Program-made: the position numbers and the translations under genes
NCBI RefSeq assembly: GCF_000445445.1
Contig: NZ_ASXP01000002.1
Coordinates: 496,001-560,000, forward strand
Length of the DNA stretch: 64,000 nucleotides
Direction: 5' to 3'
Source: Sporomusa ovata DSM 2662
GTDB lineage: Bacteria > Bacillota > Negativicutes > Sporomusales > Sporomusaceae
In this document: positions 42,572-52,190 of the stretch, piece by piece
Layout of the letters: each line of letters begins with the position of its first letter
How positions within the stretch are numbered: the first letter of the stretch is position 1
The notes under the pieces: generated by a model
What the model was told of the DNA's origin: nothing
The model's database searches: none
Seen by the model: the letters and a program-made list of their open reading frames with translations, nothing else

Positions 42572-43216
42572 TTAGCCAATATGAGCAGTGTGATGCACCG
42601 GATATCCCAGTGCGGCCAGCTTGTCGGTAAGTGTTTTTACATCATTTATGTCGGCACGGATAATTACTTCATACTGTCCATCCTCTGTCGGATAGCAGAC
42701 AAAGCTACCCATACTGATACCCAGCTCTTTAAACACACCGGAAATATCATTGACAACGCCCAGCCGGTCAGGCACAAGAATGGTAAGGCGAGTTTTTCCC
42801 TGAGGCAACCCCATAGCGTCAACAAAAGCTTTAAATATATCAGTTTCTGTTAAAATACCAACAACCTGTTGATTGGCGTCAACAACAACTAGCCCGCCAA
42901 TTTTATTGTTATACATTACGAGCGCGGCTTCTTCCACTGCGGCGTCAACACAAATTGTCATTACCTTTTTTGTCATAATATCTTTAACTTGCATTTTTGA
43001 CAAAAGGTAGTTTAGTTCAAATACTGACAGAGAAGTTGCCGGCGAAGCAGATACTTCCCTCAAATCTCTGTCGGTAACAATACCAACCAATTTTCCATTA
43101 TCTACCACCGGCAAGCGACGAAATTTGTTGTTGCGCATAAGTTGTAAGGCATCAACAACAGTCATGGCTGAGGTAATGGTAGTAGGATTAGCTGTCATTC
43201 GTTTTGATACGATCAT
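42572..43216 (-). CDS. CBS-CBS-ACT protein (AcuB-like)
   Basis: A 214-residue protein: two CBS domains (residues about 1-60 and 75-130; MTANPTTITSAMTVVDALQLM, VKDIMTKKVMTICVDAAVEEA) that bind adenine nucleotides, then a C-terminal ACT-like domain (LTILVPDRLGVVNDISGVF) that often binds amino acids. It follows the liv operon by 53 bases on the same strand, so it may sense branched-chain amino acids or energy state; this is inferred from position. Confidence 0.82.
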   Translation of the reverse strand: MIVSKRMTANPTTITSAMTVVDALQLMRNNKFRRLPVVDNGKLVGIVTDRDLREVSASPATSLSVFELNYLLSKMQVKDIMTKKVMTICVDAAVEEAALVMYNNKIGGLVVVDANQQVVGILTETDIFKAFVDAMGLPQGKTRLTILVPDRLGVVNDISGVFKELGISMGSFVCYPTEDGQYEVIIRADINDVKTLTDKLAALGYPVHHTAHIG

Positions 43217-43269
43217 AGCATAACACTCCCTACTTATGAAATTTGGGATAATCTATATTCCGCGGCAGA

Positions 43270-43980
43270 TTAGCCGCCAAGATATGCTTTTCTAATTTCC
43301 TCACTTGCGGCCAACTCTTTGGCATCGCCGGACAGAATAACCCGCCCGGTCTCAAGTACATAAGCCTTATTGGCAATAGATAACGCCATATGAGCATTTT
43401 GCTCGACCAAAAGGATGGTTGTACCGTTCGCATTAATATCTTTAACAATAGAAAAAATCTCTTTCACTAACAGCGGTGCCAGGCCCATTGACGGCTCATC
43501 TAACAAAAGAATACGTGGGCGGCTCATTAGCGCCCTCCCCATGGCCAGCATTTGCTGCTCACCACCGGAAAGCGTACCGGCAAGCTGACTACGCCGTTCG
43601 GCCAACCGTGGAAAACGCCCAAACACCAAATCCATATCAGCCTTGATTTCTTTAGTATCAGATCGTAGATAAGCACCAAGATCCAAATTCTCCAGCACCG
43701 ACATATGAGCAAACACTCGTCGGCCTTCAGGAACCTGGGAAATTCCCAGCTTAACAATATTCTGAGCTGGTATACCGGCAATATTTTGACCCTCAAACAG
43801 TATTTGCCCTGTTTTGGGCTTCAAAAGCCCTGAGATGGTACGCAATGTTGTGCTTTTGCCTGCACCATTGGCACCAATCAAGGTTACAATCTCTCCCTGG
43901 TTAACCTCTACACTGATGCCTTTTAGGGCGTGAATAGCACCGTAATATACATTTATATCATCAACTTTTAACATTGTCAT
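43270..43980 (-). CDS. livF: branched-chain amino acid ABC transporter ATPase LivF
   Basis: A 236-residue ATPase. Walker A GANGAGKST, signature LSGGEQQMLAMGRALM, Walker B ILLLDEPSMGLAP, and the EAA-linked C-terminal SGDAKELAASEEIRKAYLGG typical for LivF. It powers high-affinity import of leucine, isoleucine, valine. Last of livJHMGF and three bases after livG. Confidence 0.95.
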   Translation of the reverse strand: MTMLKVDDINVYYGAIHALKGISVEVNQGEIVTLIGANGAGKSTTLRTISGLLKPKTGQILFEGQNIAGIPAQNIVKLGISQVPEGRRVFAHMSVLENLDLGAYLRSDTKEIKADMDLVFGRFPRLAERRSQLAGTLSGGEQQMLAMGRALMSRPRILLLDEPSMGLAPLLVKEIFSIVKDINANGTTILLVEQNAHMALSIANKAYVLETGRVILSGDAKELAASEEIRKAYLGG

Positions 43981-43983
43981 GAG

Positions 43984-44748
43984 CTAAACCTCCTCCCCGA
44001 GGTAGGCCTCGATAACCCGCGGATTATTTTTAATTTCCATCGGCGTACCTTGTGCAATTATGCTACCATAGTCAAGCACATAAATCCGCTCACATACACC
44101 CATAACAAGACTCATATCATGCTCAATTAAAAGAATGGTTAGATTAAATTCATTCTTAATCCAGCGAATCATTTCCATTAGCTGCTGCGTTTCCTGCGGA
44201 TTCATCCCCGCAGCAGGCTCATCTAATAATAGCAACTTAGGTTGAGCCGCCAAAGCCCGGGCAATCTCTAACCGTCGTTGCTCTCCATAGGGGAGATTTT
44301 TAGCAATTTCATCTTTTTTATCGGCCAGTTGGAATATTTCCAAAAACTTAATGGCCTTTTCTTCTATTTCAGCTTCTTCTTTATGGTAACGGCCAACGCG
44401 CAACATTGATTCCAATAACCCATATTTGACATGAAAGTGATAGGCAATCTTAACATTATCAAGCACACTCAGATCAGCAAACAGACGAATGTTCTGAAAT
44501 GTACGCGCTATGCCTTTTTGGGTAATTTGATACGGTTTAAGACCTACAATACTTTTACCATCAAACTCAATTTGCCCCTCTGTTGGTTCATACACGCCGG
44601 TTAACAGATTAAAAGCCGTTGTCTTACCCGCACCGTTAGGGCCGATTAGTCCAACCAACTCGCCAGGAGCAATTTCAACGTCGAAATTAGACACTGCCCT
44701 CAGTCCGCCAAAGACAATAGATAACTTAGTTGTCTTGAGTAGAGCCAT
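43984..44748 (-). CDS. livG: branched-chain amino acid ABC transporter ATPase LivG
   Basis: A 254-residue ATPase with Walker A GPNGAGKTT, signature LPYGEQRRLEIARAL, Walker B LLLDEPAAGMNP and the C-terminal end IENNPRVIEAYLGEEV-like pattern of the LivG group. It overlaps livM by 23 bases. Confidence 0.95.
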   Translation of the reverse strand: MALLKTTKLSIVFGGLRAVSNFDVEIAPGELVGLIGPNGAGKTTAFNLLTGVYEPTEGQIEFDGKSIVGLKPYQITQKGIARTFQNIRLFADLSVLDNVKIAYHFHVKYGLLESMLRVGRYHKEEAEIEEKAIKFLEIFQLADKKDEIAKNLPYGEQRRLEIARALAAQPKLLLLDEPAAGMNPQETQQLMEMIRWIKNEFNLTILLIEHDMSLVMGVCERIYVLDYGSIIAQGTPMEIKNNPRVIEAYLGEEV

Positions 44749-45694
44749 GTTTCTTACCTCCTGTCCAGCGGCTTAACATCTTCAGGCTTAATTCTTTGTT
44801 ACCAAACAAGCCTTGTGGACGATACAGCATGAGTATAATAAGCAGCAATGAATAGATAATCATCCGCCACTCCGGATAGCTAGCCAGCGCTGCCGAAACA
44901 AAGGTCAGCAAAACTGCGGCAGTAATGCTCCCGCTTATGCTGCCAAGCCCCCCCAATACCACCATAGTTAAAATATCAAAAGACTTCATGAATGTAAAGG
45001 AGGCGGGATGGGCGATATAAAAGTAGTGAGAAAATAGGGAACCGGCTATACCGGCAAAGGCTGCTCCAATCGTGAATGCTAATACCTTGTATTTTGTCGT
45101 GTCAACCCCCATAGCTTCGGCAGCAATCTCATTTTCCCGGACAGAGATGCAGGCCCGGCCATGTGTTGAATCAATAAAATTCTTAATTACAAAAATGGTA
45201 AACACGGTAAAGGCAAATATCCAGGTGAAATCAGTATAACGGGGGATCCCCATAAAGCCTGACGCACCACCAACATACTGAATGTTGAGAATAGTGATCC
45301 GAATAATCTCACCAAGACCCAAGGTTGCAATCGCAAGGTAATCACCATTTAACCGCAGTGTCGGCAGACCAATCGCAAAGCCTAAAGCCCCGGCCCCAAG
45401 TGCTCCACCTGCAATAGCAATTATAAACGGTAATTGAAATTTCACTGTGAGCACCGCGCTAACGTAAGCACCTATTGCCATAAATCCAGCATGGCCAATA
45501 GAAAATTGGCCGGTAAAACCATTAATAAGGTTCAAGCTTACTACTAAAATAATATTAATCCCAATTAATACTATATTAAGTTGCCAAAAAGGACCAATGA
45601 CATCCGTCAATATCAAACCCTGAATAGTGGCATACACTACTATACAGGCCACCAATGCCATTATATCTGATTTAGTTTTTTGCAATAATTTCAT
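44726..45694 (-). CDS. livM: branched-chain amino acid ABC transporter permease LivM
   Basis: A 322-residue membrane permease with about nine helices. Motifs: NLINGFTGQFSIGHAGFMAIGAY and the cytosolic EAA-like segment DSTHGRACISVRENEIAAEAMGV. It forms the channel with LivH. It is ten bases after livH. Confidence 0.94.
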   Translation of the reverse strand: MKLLQKTKSDIMALVACIVVYATIQGLILTDVIGPFWQLNIVLIGINIILVVSLNLINGFTGQFSIGHAGFMAIGAYVSAVLTVKFQLPFIIAIAGGALGAGALGFAIGLPTLRLNGDYLAIATLGLGEIIRITILNIQYVGGASGFMGIPRYTDFTWIFAFTVFTIFVIKNFIDSTHGRACISVRENEIAAEAMGVDTTKYKVLAFTIGAAFAGIAGSLFSHYFYIAHPASFTFMKSFDILTMVVLGGLGSISGSITAAVLLTFVSAALASYPEWRMIIYSLLLIILMLYRPQGLFGNKELSLKMLSRWTGGKKHGSTQDN

Positions 45695-45704
45695 GGCCTG
45701 TCAC

Positions 45705-46598
45705 CTACACTTTCTCCCGGATATTTTTACCCAACAGGCCTGCCGGTTTCCACAATAAAATAATAATCAAAATGGCAAAAGCTGCCGCATCCCGGAAAGT
45801 AGAAGACCAGAAACCACTGACTAAAGCTTCAATTATCCCCAGAATCGTGCCACCAAGCATGGCACCCGGAAGACTGCCAATACCGCCAAGTACTGCAGCA
45901 ACAAAAGCCTTGAGACCTGGCATAATGCCCATCAGTGGGTCAATCGAATTATAATAAATGCCTACAAGTACACCAGCTGCGGCAGCCAATGCTGATCCAA
46001 TACCAAAAGTAAAGGAAATTACCTTATCCACATCAATACCCATAAGCTGAGCGGCTTCGGTATCAAATGATACCGCACGCATGGCTTTGCCCATCTTGGT
46101 CTTATTTACGACATAGGTCAGAATGACCATTAGTAGCAGGGATACCACTAAAATAACCACTTGCTGACTATTTATCACCATACCGGCAATATTATATACC
46201 TCGGACTCAAAAAGCACGGGGAAGGTACGCGGTTGTGGTGATACCAGCAGCATTCCGCCATATTCTAAAAAGAGTGATACACCAATTGCCGTAATTAATA
46301 TGGCAATTTTAGGTGCATTTCGTAGTGGCCGATAGGCCACTCTTTCAATGACCATACCAATAACACCTGCTGCAGCCATCGAAAAAATTAGTGCGGGAAT
46401 AAAAGAAAACTTAAACATTGTAGTGGCAAAAAAGCCTGCATACGCACCCACCATATAGATATCACCGTGGGCAAAATTGATCAGCCTGATTATACCGTAA
46501 ATCATTGTATAACCCAGCGCAATGAGCGCATAAATGCTGCCCAGAGAAATACCGTTAATTAACTGTTGTCCGATTTGTATCAGTAAACTTGAGGAATC
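45705..46598 (-). CDS. livH: branched-chain amino acid ABC transporter permease LivH
   Basis: A 297-residue permease with about eight helices, starting QQLINGISLGSIYALIALGYTMIYG and containing IERVAYRPLRNAPK and NKTKMGKAMRAVSFDTEAAQLMG (EAA-like loop). The GTG at 46598 is preferred since GGAGAG is six bases upstream and the family begins here; the frame runs further to 46703 without a good ribosome site. Confidence 0.93.
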   Translation of the reverse strand, partial: DSSSLLIQIGQQLINGISLGSIYALIALGYTMIYGIIRLINFAHGDIYMVGAYAGFFATTMFKFSFIPALIFSMAAAGVIGMVIERVAYRPLRNAPKIAILITAIGVSLFLEYGGMLLVSPQPRTFPVLFESEVYNIAGMVINSQQVVILVVSLLLMVILTYVVNKTKMGKAMRAVSFDTEAAQLMGIDVDKVISFTFGIGSALAAAAGVLVGIYYNSIDPLMGIMPGLKAFVAAVLGGIGSLPGAMLGGTILGIIEALVSGFWSSTFRDAAAFAILIIILLWKPAGLLGKNIREKV

Positions 46599-46711
46599 CA
46601 CTGCGCTCTCCACTCCATTTCTAAAAATAGTATTATATGTTGAAGGGCCGGTTGGTCCGGATAGCCAGGGCAGAAACTGCCCCGGCCACAGAGGACGCAC
46701 CATAGCCTTAG

Positions 46712-47890
46712 TTAGGGATTTACCTTTTCTCTAAAGGTTTGCTTGCCGTCTTTCATTTCAATAATTACAGCACTCTTAACCGGATCATGCGAAGCATTAA
46801 AACTAATTAAACCTGATACAGCTTGATATTCTTTGGTCGTAGCCAATTCGTCTTTAATTTTAACCGGGTCAGCACTGTTCGCCCGTTTCATGGCATCAAT
46901 AACCATCATAGTAGCGTCATAGGATAATGCCGCAAAGGCATCTGGTGTCTGATTGTATTCTTGCTTATAGGCTTCAACAAATTCCTTTACTGCTGCACTG
47001 TTATCATCTGGTGAATAGTGATTACTGAAAAACGTATTGTTTAAGGCTGCCGGGCTGCCAATTTCAGGTAATTTAGCAGAATCCCAGCCGTCACCACCCA
47101 AAAACGGAACAGTTAGGCCAAGCTCACGAGCTTGTTTTATAATCATACCCACTTCCTGATAATAGCCAGGTACGAATACCACGTCAGGATTTTGCGACTT
47201 AATTTTAGTCAAGGTAGCTTTAAAATCGGTATCTTTGGCCAAATAGGCTTCGTTCGCTACAATTATACCACCATTTTTTTCAAAGGTTTCTTTGAAAAAT
47301 TGGCCTAAGCCCTTAGCATAGTCACTGGTGTTATCAATATATAATGCGGCTGTTTTAGCCTTAAGTGACTTTTGCGAGAAAGTAGCCATTACTGAGCCTT
47401 GAAATGGATCAATAAAGGCAGCCCGGAAATTAAAGTCACGAACCTTACCGGTGTTAGGATCGACGGTAACTTTGGGGTTAGAGGCTGTCGGACTAATGGC
47501 CAGTACCTTGTTATCGGCATTCACCTGAGCCGCTGCAATAACACTTGAGGAGGCAATCGGTGCAATAACGGCTACTACTTTATCCTGGGTTACAAGCTTT
47601 TGCATAGCATTAGCTGCTTCTGCGGCCTCACTCTTATTATCAGCTACAACCAGGGTAAGTTGTTTACCAAGAACACCGCCTTTGGCATTAATTTGTTTAA
47701 TTGCCAGTTTGGCACCATTGGTCGCTGATTGGCCGAAAGTAGCATTATTACCGGTCATTTCTAAATTAGCTCCCAATTTAATTACATCTGCCTGTTGGCC
47801 ACCAATGCCACCGCAGCCTGCTACTAAACCTACCAGCATAAGGCTACTTACCACAACAGTGACTAGCTTGGTGAATCTTGTCTTTAACAT
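46712..47890 (-). CDS. livJ: branched-chain amino acid-binding lipoprotein LivJ
   Basis: A 392-residue substrate-binding protein. A lipoprotein signal with lipobox LVAGC (Cys26) anchors it to the membrane. The Peripla_BP_6 fold contains IKLGANLEMTGNNATFG, NAKGGVLGKQL and DAFAALSYDATMM. First gene of the operon; its promoter is at 48060-48088 and it has a long leader. Confidence 0.94.
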   Translation of the reverse strand: MLKTRFTKLVTVVVSSLMLVGLVAGCGGIGGQQADVIKLGANLEMTGNNATFGQSATNGAKLAIKQINAKGGVLGKQLTLVVADNKSEAAEAANAMQKLVTQDKVVAVIAPIASSSVIAAAQVNADNKVLAISPTASNPKVTVDPNTGKVRDFNFRAAFIDPFQGSVMATFSQKSLKAKTAALYIDNTSDYAKGLGQFFKETFEKNGGIIVANEAYLAKDTDFKATLTKIKSQNPDVVFVPGYYQEVGMIIKQARELGLTVPFLGGDGWDSAKLPEIGSPAALNNTFFSNHYSPDDNSAAVKEFVEAYKQEYNQTPDAFAALSYDATMMVIDAMKRANSADPVKIKDELATTKEYQAVSGLISFNASHDPVKSAVIIEMKDGKQTFREKVNP

Positions 47891-48059
47891 GATTGTTCCC
47901 CTCCCAAATACATAACTCTACATAAAACTAACGCCGATTTAGTATGTACATTATCGCCCCCCAAATGAAAGAGGACCTGCCTGACAGTTCGCCGCCAATC
48001 CTCCCGCCGTTAGTACTCCATGTCCACTAACAACACATAGGTGTATGCCATACAGTGTA

Positions 48060-48088
48060 ATTATAGGGGGCTTGTCCATTGCTGTCAA
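48060..48088 (-). promoter_or_regulatory. sigma-A promoter of livJHMGF
   Basis: On the minus strand TTGACA (48083-48088), a 17-base spacer and TATAAT (48060-48065), all consensus. The 5' leader to livJ is about 160 bases (47891-48052). It shows small inverted repeats (TTAGT/ACTAA around 48020) but no riboswitch I know. Confidence 0.85.
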
Positions 48089-48158
48089 TACTCTCAGCAT
48101 AGTACATCACTTTAAATGTCTATCGTTAACGGACATTTCTATGTTATTCCAATAAAAA

Positions 48159-48183
48159 GGGAGTAAGGTTATAACCTTACCCC
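48159..48183 (-). terminator. terminator of the glutamate synthase operon
   Basis: GGGAGTAAGGTT pairs with the following AACCTTACCCC; the central 18 bases are a perfect palindrome. A TTTTT run follows on the minus strand. Confidence 0.8.
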
Positions 48184-48230
48184 CTGCCGGGTAGTCTACA
48201 ATACCCAGAAGTTACTATTTCATTGTTTCG

Positions 48231-50540
48231 CTATCTGTAAAAAGCGGTAGGTTCGGCATTAGTTTCCATATTCCAGACACCGCAAGGACAGATACCGGCA
48301 CAAATACCACAACCGATACATTTATCAGGATCTGAAGTATACTCGACACCATTCTCACCCATAGTACGAGTAATAGCATTCTCCGGACAGGATTTGAGAC
48401 ACATATGGCAATCACGACATGTACCGCAGCTAATACAGCGACTATAGTCGCTATTTGCCTCCGGGACATCGCAGCTATGGCATTTTTTAAAGTAGGCTGT
48501 GCTTATCCTGTTTGCCGGAATTTTCGTTTTCTCTACCGGAGTAAAACTGCTCTGGCCCAAATAAGCATTAACAGCAAGCGCGGCCTGACGCCCAGCACCA
48601 ATAGCATCAACCAACCTGCCTGGCCGGACGGTGTCACCGGCAGTAAAGATACCAGCAGCAATACTATTGTCACTGTCTGGTTTTAGGCAGCCACGTTCAA
48701 GCGCAATCCCTTCAGGTATAAAACTGAGATCAGGTGCTTCACCAATGGCAATGATTACTGTGTCACCTTTAATCAGCTGTCCCTCTTGGGTAATAATGCC
48801 CTCGTCTGTGACCTCTTTCGTAAATACCGGCCAGAGGATTTCGGCCCCCAATGCCTTAACATGAGCAATCTCTTGTTCAAAAGCTGCCGGGCGCTGAACA
48901 TCAATACAGGTCACCTGCTCTGCCCCAAGGCCATAAGCACCTACCGCTACATCCATTCCCGAATTGCCGCAGCCGATAACAATAACTCGTTTGCCAATAG
49001 CCGGCTTTTGGCCCTGATTGATAGCCTTGAGAAAATCAAGACCTTTAACAATTCGCTCATGTCCCGGCCAGGGGATGACTTTGGTAACATGAGCGCCGGT
49101 AGCAATTACAACTGCATCATGACTGTCTTTTATTGTAGCAAATTTTGCTTTATCAACGCTAACTCCGGTTTTGAAAGCAACACCCATCTCAGCGATCCGG
49201 GCAATTTCCCGGCTTAGCGTTTGTTGCGGTAGACGGGAACGGGGGATAACCTGTTCCATTTTACCGCCCACTTTTTCATCAGCTTCAAACACGGTAACCT
49301 CATGTCCCAGACGAGCTAACTGCCAAGCAGCGGTTAAGCCAGCGGCACCACCACCGATAATAGCCACATGCTTGCCGGTTTTGGCTTCGGCTTTTGGCAG
49401 CTCAGCTTGACCGGAATATTGACCCAATTTACCAATTTGAGCTGAAATATCCACTGTTTTACGAGTGCAATCATCCATACACAGATTGGGGCAAACTGCG
49501 CCGCACACCGAGCCTGGAAATGGTGTATATTTAAGCACCAGCCTGTAGGCTTCATCAATCTTACCATCTCTCAGCAGGTTAAAGCGCTGCTGTGACGGGA
49601 TAGAGGCAGTACAATTGAATTCGCAGGGTGCACTGTATTTTCCGTTTTCCCATACAGGTACGCGCCGACGGTATTTGCCAGTAGTAATAGCACCAATTAC
49701 TGCAAAATCATCCTCACATACATCACCAAAAATACTACCAGGCACCCACTGCTCCGTACGGAAGTCACGGATATTAGTATTAGCTTTTTTGGGCCGTTCT
49801 TCATAAGCAAGCGGTACTACCTTCTGCCACTGACGCCAATCAGTCAATTCATTCCGTAGCTCTGAGCGATCAACAGCACCCAGAAAGTCATCCATTTTGC
49901 CATCAAGATACGCAATATCCTCCGAATCCAGCGTTAGTATCTTGGTATCCTTAGCCGATATACCACCGGCAGCGCCCCGAAAATAGACAATGCCACCAAC
50001 CATACCGGTACAAGCGCGATCACCTAATACGGATTCAAATTGCTCACTATCATAGCCACATACTACTGCAGTACCGCCACCCATAAATTCAAAGGCAAAA
50101 CTGCCGACATTTTTTAGTACCCAAAATTCTGGTGCTTCATAGTATGGGTCATGTTTCATCAGTGATCCGGAACGTGTTCCTGCCCGGCCACCTACATAGA
50201 TTGTGCCTGCAGCCGCACAATGAGCAGTTGTATCACCGCCATCGCCTTTTATTACGATGCGGCCACCGGCATTGAGCCAGCCAACATCAGCGGAAACCGA
50301 ACCTTCAACAATAATTTCTGTTCCGGGCAAGCACATGGAACCCACACGTTGACCGGCATTTTTTATATAAAATTTTAAAGGCTTTCCTTCCGGATGCCAG
50401 AGCGGACCACCTATATCATGCTGACCTGCTGCTTCAATGTGAAACTCGGTTTCTCCTTGTGCCAACGCCATATTGATACGCTCTAAGAGGTCCTGCGTTG
50501 ACATCCGATTATTACCGTCAATAGTATTTATTTTAAACAT
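48231..50540 (-). CDS. glutamate synthase subunit: GXGXG plus GltD-like plus ferredoxin
   Basis: A 769-residue fusion. Residues about 1-230 are the GXGXG beta-helix domain that in ordinary GltB lies at the C-terminus (GGRIVIKGDGGDTTAHCAAA, GTIYVGGRAG). Then comes a GltD-like part: an N-terminal Fe-S domain (PFPGSVCGAVCPNLCMDDC), FAD site (HVAIIGGGAAGLTAAWQLA) and NAD(P)H site (VIVIGCGNSGMDVAV). The C-terminus has a cysteine-rich linker (CHSCD, CISCGTC) and a 2[4Fe-4S] ferredoxin (CHMCLKSCP, CIGCGICAGICPCGVW). It passes electrons from NAD(P)H or ferredoxin to the synthase subunit. It is the last of the three glt genes, with a terminator after it. Confidence 0.88.
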   Translation of the reverse strand: MFKINTIDGNNRMSTQDLLERINMALAQGETEFHIEAAGQHDIGGPLWHPEGKPLKFYIKNAGQRVGSMCLPGTEIIVEGSVSADVGWLNAGGRIVIKGDGGDTTAHCAAAGTIYVGGRAGTRSGSLMKHDPYYEAPEFWVLKNVGSFAFEFMGGGTAVVCGYDSEQFESVLGDRACTGMVGGIVYFRGAAGGISAKDTKILTLDSEDIAYLDGKMDDFLGAVDRSELRNELTDWRQWQKVVPLAYEERPKKANTNIRDFRTEQWVPGSIFGDVCEDDFAVIGAITTGKYRRRVPVWENGKYSAPCEFNCTASIPSQQRFNLLRDGKIDEAYRLVLKYTPFPGSVCGAVCPNLCMDDCTRKTVDISAQIGKLGQYSGQAELPKAEAKTGKHVAIIGGGAAGLTAAWQLARLGHEVTVFEADEKVGGKMEQVIPRSRLPQQTLSREIARIAEMGVAFKTGVSVDKAKFATIKDSHDAVVIATGAHVTKVIPWPGHERIVKGLDFLKAINQGQKPAIGKRVIVIGCGNSGMDVAVGAYGLGAEQVTCIDVQRPAAFEQEIAHVKALGAEILWPVFTKEVTDEGIITQEGQLIKGDTVIIAIGEAPDLSFIPEGIALERGCLKPDSDNSIAAGIFTAGDTVRPGRLVDAIGAGRQAALAVNAYLGQSSFTPVEKTKIPANRISTAYFKKCHSCDVPEANSDYSRCISCGTCRDCHMCLKSCPENAITRTMGENGVEYTSDPDKCIGCGICAGICPCGVWNMETNAEPTAFYR

Positions 50541-50552
50541 GCGCAGTTCCCC

Positions 50553-52190
50553 CTAGCATACATATTGAATGCCTAATTTATCGGCAATGGCTCTATCCGT
50601 AGTTACCAACGCGTCAGAACGGCCAACCGGTAATGAGCTGTTACCAACCGGTGCCATCATTTTTTTGAGTTCGCTATTCAAGGCTAACATATATTCAACA
50701 ATATTCTGGGCCGCTTTATCAATATCAAGCCGCTTAACCAGCCGCGGGTTTTGTGTACAGATCCCTGCCGGGCAGTTGCCGGTATTGCAGGCATTACAAC
50801 GTCCATGTTCATTACCGACACAGCCGCATAATTGAATTAGCAGTTTACCTAAAAATACGCCGTTAGCACCTAAACAAATGAGCTTGAAGGCATCGGCAGC
50901 TGCATTGCCGGTTAAACCAACACCACCACCGGCCCATAGAGGTATCTGACCCTGCCGCCCTTGTTTAACAGCAGCCAGGTAACACTCCCGAATTTTGGCT
51001 ACGATCGGGTGACCGGTATGATCCAGTGAGACTTCATTGGCTGCGCCGGTACCGCCCTGAATACCATCAATAAAAAATCCGCCACAGATTTTGTATGGAT
51101 CACGTATAAGGTTATTGTATACCGAAACCGAAGTTGCTGAAGCCGCACATTTAATGGCAACAGGCACCCGGAATTTGAAAGCTGCGTTCATTGACATAAA
51201 CATCTTTTGTACCGACTCTTCAATAGAGTACAAACCCTGATGATTAGGCGGTGATAAAAGGTCGGCCTTTGGTACACCCCGGATGGCCTGAACCGGTTTA
51301 GATACTTTTGCCGCCGGCAGGAGACCACCATCACCAGGCTTAGCTCCTTGCCCGATTTTAATCAGAATACCGGCCGGGTCTACTTTCATGTGAGGCATGG
51401 CCTGAATAATCCGGTTCCAGCCAAAGTGCCCTGAGGCAATCTGCAGAATCATATATTTTAGATGTTCTGACTGCATTAGCTTAATCGGCATACCACCTTC
51501 GCCAGAACACATTCTCACAGGCATATTATGCTTTTCATTTAGGTAAGCCGTGGCCAAGGCAACCGCTTCCCAAGCCCGGGTTGAAAGCGCCCCGATGGAC
51601 ATATCACTAAAAATTACCGGATAAATCCAATTTACCGGCGGTGTTTTCTCTGTCAGCTTGAGTTCATTCCCATCAGAGACAAAAGGCAGTTCACTAGGCA
51701 GAAGTACTCGTCCAAATGGCGCTAAGATATCAAAGGTATGCCGTTCTGAATCTAAGGCCGGGTCAGTCATCTGTGAAATGCGCCCAACAACAATTTTATC
51801 CAATGTCCGTTCACTGCCAAAGATATTATTACGGCCACCACGCTTAACTGGTGCACCACCGCTGCGATTCAGATAATTAATCCGCGAGTCAAGGTTGCGT
51901 ACTGGCTTAATGGCATTATTGGGACAGACCTTCTCACACATACCGCAGCCAACACAGGCGTTAGCTACTACTGCTCTCTGTTTAATAACAGGCACTGCCA
52001 TGTGACGTTGACTGGGTTCAGGCTGGTGCCCTGTGGAAATGGTAACTGACCGGCGCTCCATGGCAGCTTCAATAGCATTAAAGCTGCAAGCAGCCACACA
52101 ACTGCCACACATGGTACAGCGTTCGTGCGTATATTGTATTTTCCACGGCAAATCATTAACGCTAACATCTTGTACGTTTATTGCTTCCAT
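50553..52190 (-). CDS. glutamate synthase FMN domain subunit with ferredoxin N-terminus
   Basis: A 545-residue protein. The N-terminus carries two [4Fe-4S] motifs (CTMCGSCVAAC and CVGCGMCEKVC). The rest is the GltB FMN-binding synthase domain: MCSGEGGMPIKL, LIKIGQGAKPGDGGLLPA, FIDGIQGGTGAA, LWAGGGVGLTG, and the 3Fe-4S ligands CGCVGNEHGRCNACNTGNCP. It condenses ammonia with 2-oxoglutarate and reduces the product to glutamate. It overlaps the amidotransferase gene by 13 bases. Confidence 0.92.
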   Translation of the reverse strand: MEAINVQDVSVNDLPWKIQYTHERCTMCGSCVAACSFNAIEAAMERRSVTISTGHQPEPSQRHMAVPVIKQRAVVANACVGCGMCEKVCPNNAIKPVRNLDSRINYLNRSGGAPVKRGGRNNIFGSERTLDKIVVGRISQMTDPALDSERHTFDILAPFGRVLLPSELPFVSDGNELKLTEKTPPVNWIYPVIFSDMSIGALSTRAWEAVALATAYLNEKHNMPVRMCSGEGGMPIKLMQSEHLKYMILQIASGHFGWNRIIQAMPHMKVDPAGILIKIGQGAKPGDGGLLPAAKVSKPVQAIRGVPKADLLSPPNHQGLYSIEESVQKMFMSMNAAFKFRVPVAIKCAASATSVSVYNNLIRDPYKICGGFFIDGIQGGTGAANEVSLDHTGHPIVAKIRECYLAAVKQGRQGQIPLWAGGGVGLTGNAAADAFKLICLGANGVFLGKLLIQLCGCVGNEHGRCNACNTGNCPAGICTQNPRLVKRLDIDKAAQNIVEYMLALNSELKKMMAPVGNSSLPVGRSDALVTTDRAIADKLGIQYVC